Below are positions 9,614 to 17,484 of a stretch of 35,323 nt of DNA, piece by piece. Each line of letters opens with the position of its first letter. The stretch's first letter is position 1. The stretch is taken from NCBI GenBank assembly GCA_944390195.1, contig CALXOZ010000020.1, positions 1 to 35,323 of the forward strand, read 5' to 3'. The position numbers and the translations under genes were made by a program. A model generated the notes under the pieces. It worked only from the letters and a program-made list of their open reading frames with translations. It was not told the origin of the DNA and searched no databases. Origin of the DNA: an uncultured Alphaproteobacteria bacterium. GTDB lineage: Bacteria > Pseudomonadota > Alphaproteobacteria > CAAGCB01 > CAG-977.

Positions 9614-10357
9614 TTATTTTGCCGACCTGATGTTTGAAATGGAAGCTATCACACGGTTGAAATCCAACGGTGATGTTCGATTGTTTTTTCTGTCTTCTTT
9701 AAAAGCTTTCATAGCATTGTTAATCGGGACTGGAACAGGTTTGGATCGTAAAGAGTCTAATAACGCCGCATTTGGCGCTTTTTCTTTTCCGAATAAAGAA
9801 TTAAGCGTGTTTCGTATTTTAAATTTTATTGTTTCCGCCCGTCTTTGAGCCAGCATAACACGTTTTTTAAGAGCCAGTCCGTAAGGAGACAAGCCCATTT
9901 TTCCTTCAGGGATATCGGGGACATCTGCCGCTTTGAGAATGCTAGTGGCAACCGAAGCGCAATTTTTTTCAAAAAGCTTGTAAGTTCCCGGATTTTCTTT
10001 CAACTCTTCAATGACTTTATTTGCAGCCAGATATTGTTCTTTTGAAATATTCCATATGATGGCTTCGTTATAGGGTGAATTATGATCCTCTTTTTCCATT
10101 TCTCCTGACATACCGCAAATGGCTTTGAACAAACGCGGCTCTTTGCAGGTGTATCCCCAACGTTCCTCTTTGCCGTTTTTATCGGTTAAGCCGATAAAAG
10201 CGTGTCCCGTAATCGCGACGGGATCCAATGAATTCGATGTAAGCAAGCTTTCGATTTGATTATGTTTTGTGAAATCTTTAAACGGACGCAATAAAGGCTT
10301 TGGCGTATCAATATACAAAGTTATTCTGTAATTTTTTTGATCCGTAGCTTCAGCCAT
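9614..10357 (-). CDS. Unknown protein; possible permuted NlpC/P60-like fold
   Basis: I do not recognise this 247-residue protein as a named family. It has no signal peptide or membrane helix. Two motifs stand out: TGHAFIGL with H52, and EKNCASVATSIL with C133. Between them lies a WGYT strand. His before Cys, with N-C at the start of a helix, is the arrangement of circularly permuted papain-like (NlpC/P60-related) hydrolases or acyltransferases, so a thiol enzyme is possible; this is inference. The C-terminal 90 residues are very basic. GGGAA upstream of the ATG supports the start. The gene is downstream of lysK on the same strand but separated by a terminator, so it should have its own promoter. 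Confidence 0.6.
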   Translation of the reverse strand: MAEATDQKNYRITLYIDTPKPLLRPFKDFTKHNQIESLLTSNSLDPVAITGHAFIGLTDKNGKEERWGYTCKEPRLFKAICGMSGEMEKEDHNSPYNEAIIWNISKEQYLAANKVIEELKENPGTYKLFEKNCASVATSILKAADVPDIPEGKMGLSPYGLALKKRVMLAQRRAETIKFKIRNTLNSLFGKEKAPNAALLDSLRSKPVPVPINNAMKAFKEDRKNNRTSPLDFNRVIASISNIRSAK

Positions 10358-10426
10358 AATGATTCCCTTTTAATTATTTGGCTATTATAGCAAAAATTTT
10401 GTCAAAAAAAAGATGGATTTTGATAT

Positions 10427-10463
10427 AAAAAAACCTTTTCCGATATCGGAACCGGAAAAGGTT
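10427..10463 (-). terminator. Intrinsic terminator of lysK
   Basis: An 11-bp stem pairs AACCTTTTCCG (10432-10442) with CGGAAAAGGTT (10453-10463) around a 10-base loop. On the minus strand the stem is followed by a T-run (complement of the As at 10427-10433). It lies 19 bases after the lysK stop. Confidence 0.85.
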
Positions 10464-10481
10464 ATCGTTTTTTATGTGTTG

Positions 10482-12068
10482 TTATGCGGATAAAGCTCCG
10501 TTTAAAGCGTTTTCAATGAGGGTGACGGATTCTTTAACGCCGTACAAAGCGATAAACGATCCCATGCGCGGTCCTGTCGATTGTCCCAAAAGTGTTTCAT
10601 ACATGACCTTGAACCAGCCTTTTAAATTGTCCGCATAGTATTTTTTGCCGATTTCGTAGACAACGGTTTGAACATCTTCACCGGAAATATTTTCAGGCAT
10701 TTTTTCCAATTCGGCTTTCAGATCGTTTAACGCGGTGATTTCCGTTCCCGCCGGAGCGCGATATTTCTGTGTCGGTTTGACAAAGTCGTTGTAGTATGCG
10801 ACGGCATACGGAACCAAACGCGCCAAAGTCGGACATTTGTCGATACTGGCTTCAGGGGCGTAACGCGAGATGTAATTCCAGATCACTTTCGGATCATCGG
10901 AATGGCAGACGCTGACCAGATTGAGCAGAATACCGAAAGAAAGTCCCGTTTCCGGTTTCGGCGGATTACCGCTGTGGATGTGCCAGACGGGGTTGTTGAA
11001 TTTGTCTTTTCCTTCCTGACGGTCGTAAGCGCCGATAAAGTTCAGATATTCGTCTGTGGCGCGGGGAATGACATCAAAGTACAAACGTTTAGCTGTTTTC
11101 GGTTTTTGGTACATGAACAGGGACAAAGATTCCGCCGGAGCGTATTTCAGCCATTCTTCCATGGACAAGCCGTTGCCTTTGGATTTTGAAATCTTTTCGC
11201 CTTTCTCGTCCAAGAAAAGCTCGTACGTCAAATTTTTCGGAGGAACCCCGCCCAAAATGCGGCAGATCTTGCCCGACAGCTTGACGGATTCCATCAAGTC
11301 TTTGCCAGACATTTCATAATCAACGCCCAAAGCGTACCAACGCATCGCCCAGTCGGCTTTCCATTGCAGTTTGCAATGTCCGCCCGTAACGGGAACGGTC
11401 GTTGGCGTACCGTCTTCGTCAATAAAGGAAACGGTGCCGTTTTCTTTGTCAATTTCCGTGATCGCGACTTGCAGGACGTTGCCCGTTTTCGGGCTGATCG
11501 GCAGGAACGGAGAATAGGTCGCGCGGCGTTCTTCGCCCAAAGTCGGTAAAATCACGTTGATGACTTTTTCGTAATTTTCCAAGACCTTTAATAAAGCTTT
11601 GTCATAAACGCCCGTTGTGTACAATTCGGTGGCGGATTTAAATTCGTATTCAAATCCGAAAGCGTCCAAAAAGTTTTTCAAACAGTTGTTGTTGTGATGT
11701 CCGAAACTGTCGTGACAGCCGAACGGATCGGGGATTTTTGTTAAAGGTTTGCCCAGATATTGACCGACCATTTCTTTGTTGGGAATGTTGTCGGGGACTT
11801 TGCGCAAACCGTCCATGTCGTCCGAAACGCAGAACAGGCGGACAGGTATGTCGGGATAAAGCGTTTTAAAAGCGTTCATGACCATAGTCGTTCTTGCGAC
11901 TTCGCCAAACGTGCCGATATGAGGCAGACCGGACGGACCGTAACCCGTTTCAAATAAAACGTACCCTTTTTCAGGGACTTTTCCGCCCAACTTTTCATTA
12001 AACAAAGCGCGTGCCTCTTCAAACGGCCAAGCGTTGGCGGTCATTGCGATGCTTGAATCTGCTGTCAT
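10482..12068 (-). CDS. lysK: Lysyl-tRNA synthetase, class I
   Basis: This enzyme charges tRNA-Lys with lysine. The 528-residue protein is the class I type, with a Rossmann-fold catalytic domain. It is unrelated to the class II LysRS of E. coli. The HIGH motif appears as PHIGT (H50) within GPSGLPHIGTFGEVAR, and the KMSKS motif as KISKS from K292. The C-terminal alpha-helical anticodon-binding region fills the rest. Class I LysRS is typical of archaea and alphaproteobacteria, which is one of the main taxonomic clues in the window. The start ATG at 12068 follows a purine-rich GAGAG stretch. The gene is divergent from the DinG-like helicase gene, with only 96 AT-rich bases between them for both promoters. 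Confidence 0.95.
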   Translation of the reverse strand: MTADSSIAMTANAWPFEEARALFNEKLGGKVPEKGYVLFETGYGPSGLPHIGTFGEVARTTMVMNAFKTLYPDIPVRLFCVSDDMDGLRKVPDNIPNKEMVGQYLGKPLTKIPDPFGCHDSFGHHNNNCLKNFLDAFGFEYEFKSATELYTTGVYDKALLKVLENYEKVINVILPTLGEERRATYSPFLPISPKTGNVLQVAITEIDKENGTVSFIDEDGTPTTVPVTGGHCKLQWKADWAMRWYALGVDYEMSGKDLMESVKLSGKICRILGGVPPKNLTYELFLDEKGEKISKSKGNGLSMEEWLKYAPAESLSLFMYQKPKTAKRLYFDVIPRATDEYLNFIGAYDRQEGKDKFNNPVWHIHSGNPPKPETGLSFGILLNLVSVCHSDDPKVIWNYISRYAPEASIDKCPTLARLVPYAVAYYNDFVKPTQKYRAPAGTEITALNDLKAELEKMPENISGEDVQTVVYEIGKKYYADNLKGWFKVMYETLLGQSTGPRMGSFIALYGVKESVTLIENALNGALSA

Positions 12069-12164
12069 GTTCAGTACTCTCTTTTTGTATTTGATTCCGA
12101 TAAAATTATAACATACTTATAATGAATGAAAAGATTTGTAAACTCTTTAAAGGATTAAAGAACT

Positions 12165-14939
12165 TTGTCTGAAAAGCGGCCGTTGGCGATGGCGGCGGGA
12201 GTGAAAGATTTTGTGTTGGCTACGGCGGACGGACAGGACGTTTCCGTCGTTAAAGCCCATGAAGTGTTCCGCAAAACGGACGGAGCGCCGGTTTTATTGT
12301 GCAACCGGTCTTTGATGAAAGGTCGCTTGGGCGGTCGAATGCCCAAAGTGGTCTTGGACGTTTTGGAGCTGTTCGCTTTTGTTTGTCCGGCGCAAAACGT
12401 TGTTCCGACAACGCAAGGCTTGGCGGAAGCTTTGAATGTTACTTTGCCCCGTAATGCGTTGGAGGAAACGAAGACCTTGTTTTCCGTTACGCGGGTTTTA
12501 TTGGGCAAGCTTGCCGCGTTTCATCAGGAAGAACGCAAAAACGTTTCCGCTTTGGCTTTGACGATGGCGCGCGAAGGCGGTTGGATTTGGGGTGCGGACG
12601 TTGTGGCGGCGTTGGGCAAAGATCCGCGGACGACCGGAATTGTCGGGTTGACGGGCTTTGCCGTTTGGGACAGACTGACCGAATGGCAGGAAAGCGCGCC
12701 GATACAGCCGGCGGGAACACAACCGGTCGAGGAATTCGAAGCCGAAAAAAAATTAAAGGAGCTGCTTGCCAGTCCGATTAAAGATTTTGTCGTGGAAGAA
12801 CGCAATGATCAGACGGCTTATGCCAAAACGGCGGCTAAAGCTTTTGATCCGAAGACAGATAAGGAGATTCCTGTAACGGTTCTGGCGCAGGCGGGAACGG
12901 GGATCGGCAAGACGTTGGGGTATCTTGCGCCGGCGGGCGTCTGGGTTGAAAAAAATGCGGGATCGGTCTGGATCAGCACATATACGCGCAATTTGCAACG
13001 TCAGTTGGAACGCGAACTGTCCCGACTTTATCCCGATCCGCAGGTTAAACGGCGCAATGTCGTCGTGCGCAAGGGACGGGAAAACTATTTGTGTTTGTTG
13101 AACTTTGCCGAAGCGGTCGGGCGGATTGTGCAATCTCCACCTTCCGCCGTTCCGTTGGGGTTGATCGCGCGTTGGATCGAAAAAACTCAAGACGGCGATT
13201 TAAGTGGCGGAGACTTCCCCGGCTGGCTGGGCGATCTTTTGAATAAACAAGGTTTGATCAATCTGGCGGATCAGCGCGGAGAATGTATTTACGCGCAATG
13301 CCCGCACTATAAGAAATGCTTTATCGAAAAGATCCTACGCCGTAGCAAACACGCGAAAATCGTGATTGCCAATCATGCTTTGGTGATGACGCAACTGGCG
13401 GGGGCGACTGAAGACATTGCTTTGCCGGCGCGCTATGTTTTTGACGAAGCGCATCATTTGTTTGAAGCGGCGGACGGCGTGTTCGCAGGCGAAATCAATT
13501 TGCGTGAAGGGTTTGAAATCAGGCGTTGTCTTTTGGGAACGGAAGAACGTCGCCATACTGGCAGAACGCAGGGGATTCAAAGAAGACTGGAAGATTTGAT
13601 TCTACTGGTGCCCGATATCGGGGTTTTGACGCAGGACATCGTTCAAACGGCGGGATTTTTACCACGAAGCAACGCTTTGGCGCGTTTGAAAAACAGAACC
13701 CCGCAAGGCAGTTTTGAAAAGTTTTTAATGCAGGTCTTTCGTCAAGTGAACGCGCGCGCTCAACAAGTCGATACGCTGTATTCTTTGGAATGCGATCCGC
13801 GCCCCGCCGATACCGAACTGGTCGATACGGCGTTAAAGCTTTATGGCGATGTCAAGTTGTTGGAAGAAAAAGTCAAATTGCTGATCCGTTTGATTGAAAA
13901 ATACATCAATGACAACGCGGCGGAGATTGAAACCGCTGATAAACAAAGATATACGGCAGCCCTTCGATCTTTGAAAAAAACGGTGGCGGAACCGTTAGCG
14001 GTTTGGCGGGTGATGCTGGAACAGCTGAATCTGGAAACACCGGAAGATTTTATAGATTGGTTGGAAATCACGCGCACGGACGGCTTTGACAGCGATGTCG
14101 GATATCACAGACATTGGGTCGATCCGACTTTTCCGTTTGCGCATATGCTTCGCCAAACCGCGCACGGCGTTTTAATGACGTCCGCGACTTTGACCGATAA
14201 AAGCGGCGATCCGGAAAAAGACTGGAACTATGCCGTCAAAAGAACGGGGACAGCTTATTTTGAAACGCCGGATCTGCCTTTTGAATTGACGCGGGCGAAC
14301 TTTAATTCCCCGTTTGATTACGCGAACAACGCGCGGGTGTTTATCGTTACCGATGTCAACAAAGCCGATGTCGGACAGGTGGCGGCGGCGTATCGGGAGT
14401 TGTTTTTGGCGGCGCAAGGCGGAGCATTGGGCGTTTTTACGGCGATCAAACGCTTGAAAGCCGTTTATCAAAGAATCAAAGAACCGTTGGCGGACGCGGG
14501 CTTGCCTTTGTTGGCGCAGCATATTGATACGGTCAATTTGCAGACGTTGTTGGATATTTTTAAAATGCAACGGGACAGCTGTTTGTTGGGAACGGACGCG
14601 GTGCGGGACGGCATTGACGTTCCGGGGCGGTCTTTGCGCATGATCGTGTTCGATCGGGTGCCGTGGCATCGTCCCGATATCGCGCACAAAGCCAGAAAGG
14701 AAGCGTTCGGCGAAACGGGGGAAGCGTACAACCTGATGCTGGTGCGCATGAAATTGCAACAGGCGTTCGGACGTTTGATCCGTAAAAAAGACGACAAAGG
14801 CGTTTTCGTTTTGCTTGACCGTGCCGTGCCAAGCGAAACGTTGACGGCTTTTCCCGAAGGCGTGACGGTTGAAAAAAACGGACTGAAAGAAGTCATTGAA
14901 AAAATCAAAGAGTTTTTTAAAAACGAAACTTGCTCTTAA
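12165..14939 (+). CDS. DinG/XPD-like ATP-dependent DNA helicase
   Basis: This is a superfamily 2, COG1199-type 5'-3' DNA helicase of 924 residues. It has Walker A AGTGIGKT at 243-250 and the DEAH box in VFDEAHH at 427-430. Four cysteines at C310, C374, C379 and C385 are placed to bind the 4Fe-4S cluster of this family. Downstream are MTSATLTD and the motif VI region QAFGRLIRKKDD. The first 200 residues match the alphaproteobacterial form, in which a degenerate nuclease-like domain precedes the helicase. The likely role is DNA repair or processing of R-loops and G-quadruplexes, as for DinG. The chosen start is TTG at 12165, 10 bases after AAAGGA; an ATG at 12189 is the alternative. Confidence 0.87.
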   Translation: MSEKRPLAMAAGVKDFVLATADGQDVSVVKAHEVFRKTDGAPVLLCNRSLMKGRLGGRMPKVVLDVLELFAFVCPAQNVVPTTQGLAEALNVTLPRNALEETKTLFSVTRVLLGKLAAFHQEERKNVSALALTMAREGGWIWGADVVAALGKDPRTTGIVGLTGFAVWDRLTEWQESAPIQPAGTQPVEEFEAEKKLKELLASPIKDFVVEERNDQTAYAKTAAKAFDPKTDKEIPVTVLAQAGTGIGKTLGYLAPAGVWVEKNAGSVWISTYTRNLQRQLERELSRLYPDPQVKRRNVVVRKGRENYLCLLNFAEAVGRIVQSPPSAVPLGLIARWIEKTQDGDLSGGDFPGWLGDLLNKQGLINLADQRGECIYAQCPHYKKCFIEKILRRSKHAKIVIANHALVMTQLAGATEDIALPARYVFDEAHHLFEAADGVFAGEINLREGFEIRRCLLGTEERRHTGRTQGIQRRLEDLILLVPDIGVLTQDIVQTAGFLPRSNALARLKNRTPQGSFEKFLMQVFRQVNARAQQVDTLYSLECDPRPADTELVDTALKLYGDVKLLEEKVKLLIRLIEKYINDNAAEIETADKQRYTAALRSLKKTVAEPLAVWRVMLEQLNLETPEDFIDWLEITRTDGFDSDVGYHRHWVDPTFPFAHMLRQTAHGVLMTSATLTDKSGDPEKDWNYAVKRTGTAYFETPDLPFELTRANFNSPFDYANNARVFIVTDVNKADVGQVAAAYRELFLAAQGGALGVFTAIKRLKAVYQRIKEPLADAGLPLLAQHIDTVNLQTLLDIFKMQRDSCLLGTDAVRDGIDVPGRSLRMIVFDRVPWHRPDIAHKARKEAFGETGEAYNLMLVRMKLQQAFGRLIRKKDDKGVFVLLDRAVPSETLTAFPEGVTVEKNGLKEVIEKIKEFFKNETCS

Positions 14940-14958
14940 TCCGAAACTTTGCTAGCTT
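14930..14958 (+). promoter_or_regulatory. Candidate promoter of the structured RNA
   Basis: TTGCTC (14930-14935) and TAGCTT (14953-14958) are separated by 17 bases. The match to consensus is weak, and the -35 lies inside the last codons of the helicase gene. Transcription would start near 14965. The RNA may instead be made by read-through from the helicase gene. Confidence 0.3.
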
Positions 14959-14961
14959 TAT

Positions 14962-15160
14962 GGTGCATTCGCGACAGCGGGTGCAGGGCGTCGAAAACCC
15001 TTTTAATTCCAGTCGTAAGCATAACGACTTTAATTTCTATGCCGATTTCTGCCGACAGGCGGGTGTCGGCGTTATAAGGCTTTGCGCGAAATCGCCGAGC
15101 CGTTTGGAATTATACGGTTTTCGAACATCCGCCTACCTTTTAAAGGTAGGTTTTGTTTTT
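14962..15160 (+). ncRNA. Candidate structured RNA or leader with multi-branched fold
   Basis: No protein family fits this stretch, but it folds well by eye. An outer stem pairs 14977-14983 with 15126-15132 (7 bp, one G-U). A second pairs TCGAAAACC (14991-14999) with GGTTTTCGA (15116-15124), and a third pairs TAATTCC (15004-15010) with GGAATTA (15106-15112). Inside are three hairpins: AGTCGT/ACGACT (15011-15029), GCCGACA/TGTCGGC (15051-15070) and GGCT/AGCC (15078-15101). The element ends in a strong intrinsic terminator, and an outer-membrane protein gene starts 28 bases later. It could be a small RNA or an attenuator/riboswitch-like leader. It lacks the signature sequences I know for 4.5S RNA, tmRNA, RNase P RNA and common riboswitches; 6S RNA is not excluded. 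Confidence 0.6.
15132..15160 (+). terminator. Intrinsic terminator capping the structured RNA
   Basis: CCTACC (15132-15137) pairs with GGTAGG (15145-15150), and the stem can extend through TTT/AAA. The tract TTTTGTTTTT follows at 15151-15160. It lies between the folded RNA and the outer-membrane protein gene, as an attenuator would. Confidence 0.85.
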
Positions 15161-15187
15161 AATGTTTAACAAAAGGTGTTCGAAAAG

Positions 15188-15820
15188 ATGAAAAAACTCT
15201 TTTTATTATTGACGGCTTTCGCCGTTTTCTATCCGTTCGGCGCAAAGGCGCAAGACTTTGCTCCGTACGTTTCAGCTAAAGGTGTCATGACCGATCTGTC
15301 GGCTTCGTTGAACGGATATGATATCGATTATGAAAATTTGGGACTGAATGTCGCGCTCGGGACAAAAGTCAATGAAAATATGCGTGTTGAATTTGAAATC
15401 GCTTATCGTGGTGAAGATTCCGTCAACGAATCATATGTGTATGAAGATTCCGGATATTTGTACGGCGGACAGGACGACATCAGTTTGTCAACGATGTCGT
15501 ACATGATTAACGGTTATTATGATTTTTATAATCAGTCCTCTTTAACGCCGTATGTCGGATTGGGACTGGGGTTGGCCAAAGTGAAATACGAAAACGAATG
15601 GTGGGAAGATTCTTCCATGGGTATTTTCAGCGGTAAATGGAAAGCGTCCAAAACAAAGATGGTTTGGAATGTTGCCGCGGGACTTTCTTATAAAATCAAT
15701 GAAAAAACAAATCTGGATTTGGGATACCGTTATGTCGATTACGGGTCTTTTTCAAAAGAGGAAAGTAAATTTGAAACAAAAGCAAACGAATTCAGTTTGG
15801 GCCTTCGTTTCGCTTTTTAA
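15188..15820 (+). CDS. Outer-membrane beta-barrel protein (OmpA-like/opacity type)
   Basis: This is a 210-residue secreted protein. A signal peptide covers residues 1-21 (basic MKK, hydrophobic core, FGAKA cleavage site). The mature part has about eight alternating beta-strands, such as SLTPYVGLGLGLAKVKY and TNLDLGYRYVDYG. It ends in LGLRFAF, the C-terminal aromatic signal recognised by the BAM complex. Size and pattern fit the eight-stranded opacity/OmpA-like porin group, which has structural or adhesin roles; the specific function is unknown. The ATG at 15188 was chosen because AAAAGG lies 11 bases before it and MKK starts the signal peptide. A GTG at 15176 has no room for a ribosome site. 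The structured RNA upstream may control it. Confidence 0.8.
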   Translation: MKKLFLLLTAFAVFYPFGAKAQDFAPYVSAKGVMTDLSASLNGYDIDYENLGLNVALGTKVNENMRVEFEIAYRGEDSVNESYVYEDSGYLYGGQDDISLSTMSYMINGYYDFYNQSSLTPYVGLGLGLAKVKYENEWWEDSSMGIFSGKWKASKTKMVWNVAAGLSYKINEKTNLDLGYRYVDYGSFSKEESKFETKANEFSLGLRFAF

Positions 15821-15827
15821 CGTGATG

Positions 15828-15859
15828 AAAGAAAGCGGGGGAAGCTCCGCTTTCTTTTT
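15828..15859 (+). terminator. Intrinsic terminator of the beta-barrel gene
   Basis: AAAGAAAGCGG (15828-15838) pairs with CCGCTTTCTTT (15847-15857) around the loop GGGAAGCT, and the stem runs directly into Ts up to 15859. It lies 8 bases after the stop codon. Confidence 0.88.
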
Positions 15860-15933
15860 GTCTTAATGCTTGACTTTTGGTTGTTTTCAGAACAGATTTT
15901 AAAAAAATTATTTTTTTGAAAAGGATCTTAAAC

Positions 15934-17391
15934 ATGGAAGTCAGAAGCAGATTTGCCCCGTCTCCGACAGGATATATGCATATCGGAAACCTCAGGACGG
16001 CTTTGTACGAATATCTGGTCGCCAAAAGTGCCGGCGGCAAGTTCATCTTGCGCATCGAAGACACCGATCAGGAACGCTATGTCGAAGGCGCGGTCGATAT
16101 CATTTATAAAACAATGCAAATGGTCGGGCTGCAACATGACGAAGGTCCCGATGTCGGCGGCGATTACGGTCCTTATGTTCAATCCGAACGCAAGCCGATT
16201 TATAAAGAATATGCCGACAAGCTGGTCGATCTGGGCGGCGCGCACTATTGTTTTTGTTCCGAAGAGGAACTGGAAGCCCAGCGCAAAGCTTGCGAAGAAG
16301 CGGGGATACCCTTTAAATTCCGCGATCCGTGCAAAAAATTAAGCGTTGAGGAAGCCAGAAAACGCATTGCCGCGGGGGAAAAATACACCGTGCGGCAAAC
16401 GATCGATCCCAAAGGAACGGTGTCTTTTGACGACTGCGTTTACGGTCATGTCACGGTCGAAGCAAAAACTTTGGATGAAGGCATTTTATTAAAGTCGGAC
16501 GGCTTGCCGACATACAACTTCGCCAATGTCGTGGACGATCATTTAATGAAGATCACGCACGTTTTGCGCGGTAACGAATATTTGTCTTCCACGCCGAAAT
16601 ATAATCTGATGTATCAGGCGTTCGGGTGGGACATTCCGACGTATGTTCATTTGCCCCCGATTATGAAAGACGAACACAACAAGCTGTCCAAACGCAACGG
16701 CGATGCGTCTTTTCAGGATCTGGTCGCCAAAGGCTATCTGCCCGAAGCCATTGTCAACTACATTATTTTGCTGGGTTGGAGCGCCAAAAACGACGAGGAA
16801 ATCTTTTCGATGGCGGAATTGGAAAAGATTTTCAATATCGAAGGTATCAACAAATCTCCGGCGATTTTCGACATTGAAAAATTAAAATGGATGAACGGCG
16901 TTTATATGCGTAATCTGCCCGCCGAAAAATTCCACGAGCTGGCTTTGCCGTACTATAAAGACGCGATCAAGCGCGATATCGACTTGGTCGTGTTGTCAAA
17001 GTGCGTTCAGCCGCGCGTCAACATTTTAAGCGAAATTCCCGAAGCGGTCGATTTTATCGATACGTTGCCGGCATACGACATTGAGATGTATGTCAATAAA
17101 AAGATGAAGACGACACCGGAAATCGCTTTGAAAGCTTTACAAGAGGCCAAACAGGTCATTGCCGGCATGACCGACTGGTCAAGCGTGGAAGCCGTGCACG
17201 ATCCGTTGTTGGCGATGCCTGTAAAGCTCGGCATGAAGAACGGGCAGTTCTTATGGCCGATCAGGACGGCGTTGACGGGCAAGCAGTGCACGCCTGTCGG
17301 AGCGGTCGAAGCGGTCTATCTGTTCGGAAAAGACGAAAGCTTGAAGAGAATTGAAACCGGCATTGAAAAATTAAAAGCCGTTCTTGCTTGA
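15934..17391 (+). CDS. gltX: Glutamyl-tRNA synthetase
   Basis: This class I enzyme charges tRNA-Glu, or both tRNA-Glu and tRNA-Gln in organisms that use the amidotransferase route. The 485-residue product has the HIGH motif as MHIGN (H16) in FAPSPTGYMHIGNLRTALY, and the KMSKS motif as KLSKR from K250. Cysteines C106, C108 and C133 lie where some GluRS enzymes bind zinc. The C-terminal helical anticodon-binding domain is complete. The start at 15934 has AAGGA 8 bases upstream and begins exactly where the family does; an upstream in-frame start at 15877 would add 19 unrelated residues. Many alphaproteobacteria carry two gltX copies, and which one this is cannot be told here. Confidence 0.94.
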   Translation: MEVRSRFAPSPTGYMHIGNLRTALYEYLVAKSAGGKFILRIEDTDQERYVEGAVDIIYKTMQMVGLQHDEGPDVGGDYGPYVQSERKPIYKEYADKLVDLGGAHYCFCSEEELEAQRKACEEAGIPFKFRDPCKKLSVEEARKRIAAGEKYTVRQTIDPKGTVSFDDCVYGHVTVEAKTLDEGILLKSDGLPTYNFANVVDDHLMKITHVLRGNEYLSSTPKYNLMYQAFGWDIPTYVHLPPIMKDEHNKLSKRNGDASFQDLVAKGYLPEAIVNYIILLGWSAKNDEEIFSMAELEKIFNIEGINKSPAIFDIEKLKWMNGVYMRNLPAEKFHELALPYYKDAIKRDIDLVVLSKCVQPRVNILSEIPEAVDFIDTLPAYDIEMYVNKKMKTTPEIALKALQEAKQVIAGMTDWSSVEAVHDPLLAMPVKLGMKNGQFLWPIRTALTGKQCTPVGAVEAVYLFGKDESLKRIETGIEKLKAVLA

Positions 17392-17392
17392 T

Positions 17393-17438
17393 TGTGATGG
17401 AAGTCACATTTTTCGTTTTGGGATTTACAACATATAAT
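17393..17438 (+). promoter_or_regulatory. CRP-like palindrome and -10 box upstream of the RND genes
   Basis: TGTGATGGAAGTCACA at 17393-17408 is a perfect TGTGA-N6-TCACA palindrome, the consensus core for CRP-type regulators. A perfect TATAAT follows at 17433-17438. If transcription starts near 17445, the palindrome centre is at about -44, close to the -41.5 spacing of class II activator sites. No good -35 box is present, as expected for an activator-dependent promoter. The site begins 2 bases after the gltX stop. Confidence 0.6.
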
Positions 17439-17445
17439 ATAAAAT

Positions 17446-17470
17446 ATCACCACTTTTTTCATCTGGTGAT
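17446..17470 (+). repeat. Inverted repeat before the RND adaptor gene
   Basis: ATCACCA (17446-17452) and TGGTGAT (17464-17470) are perfect inverted repeats separated by 11 bases. They cover the predicted transcription start and end one base before the ribosome site AGGAAGAG (17471-17478). The repeat could be a repressor operator or a 5' mRNA hairpin affecting ribosome access. Confidence 0.5.
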
Positions 17471-17484
17471 AGGAAGAGAATAGA

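Noticed and set aside
14172-14759. 195-codon minus-strand frame inside the helicase gene
   Set aside because: Antisense shadow of a high-confidence DinG-like gene; Arg/His/Gln-rich with no family resemblance.
14977-15133. tmRNA or tRNA reading of the structured element
   Set aside because: A T-loop-like TTCGAAC and a CAT-AAC-GAC stretch that looks like a tag start are present, but there is no CCA end, no tag ending in LAA, and no cloverleaf with correct arm lengths.
14930-15169. 79-codon frame across the structured RNA
   Set aside because: It starts with TTG inside the helicase gene, matches no family, and its bases are better explained by extensive RNA pairing.
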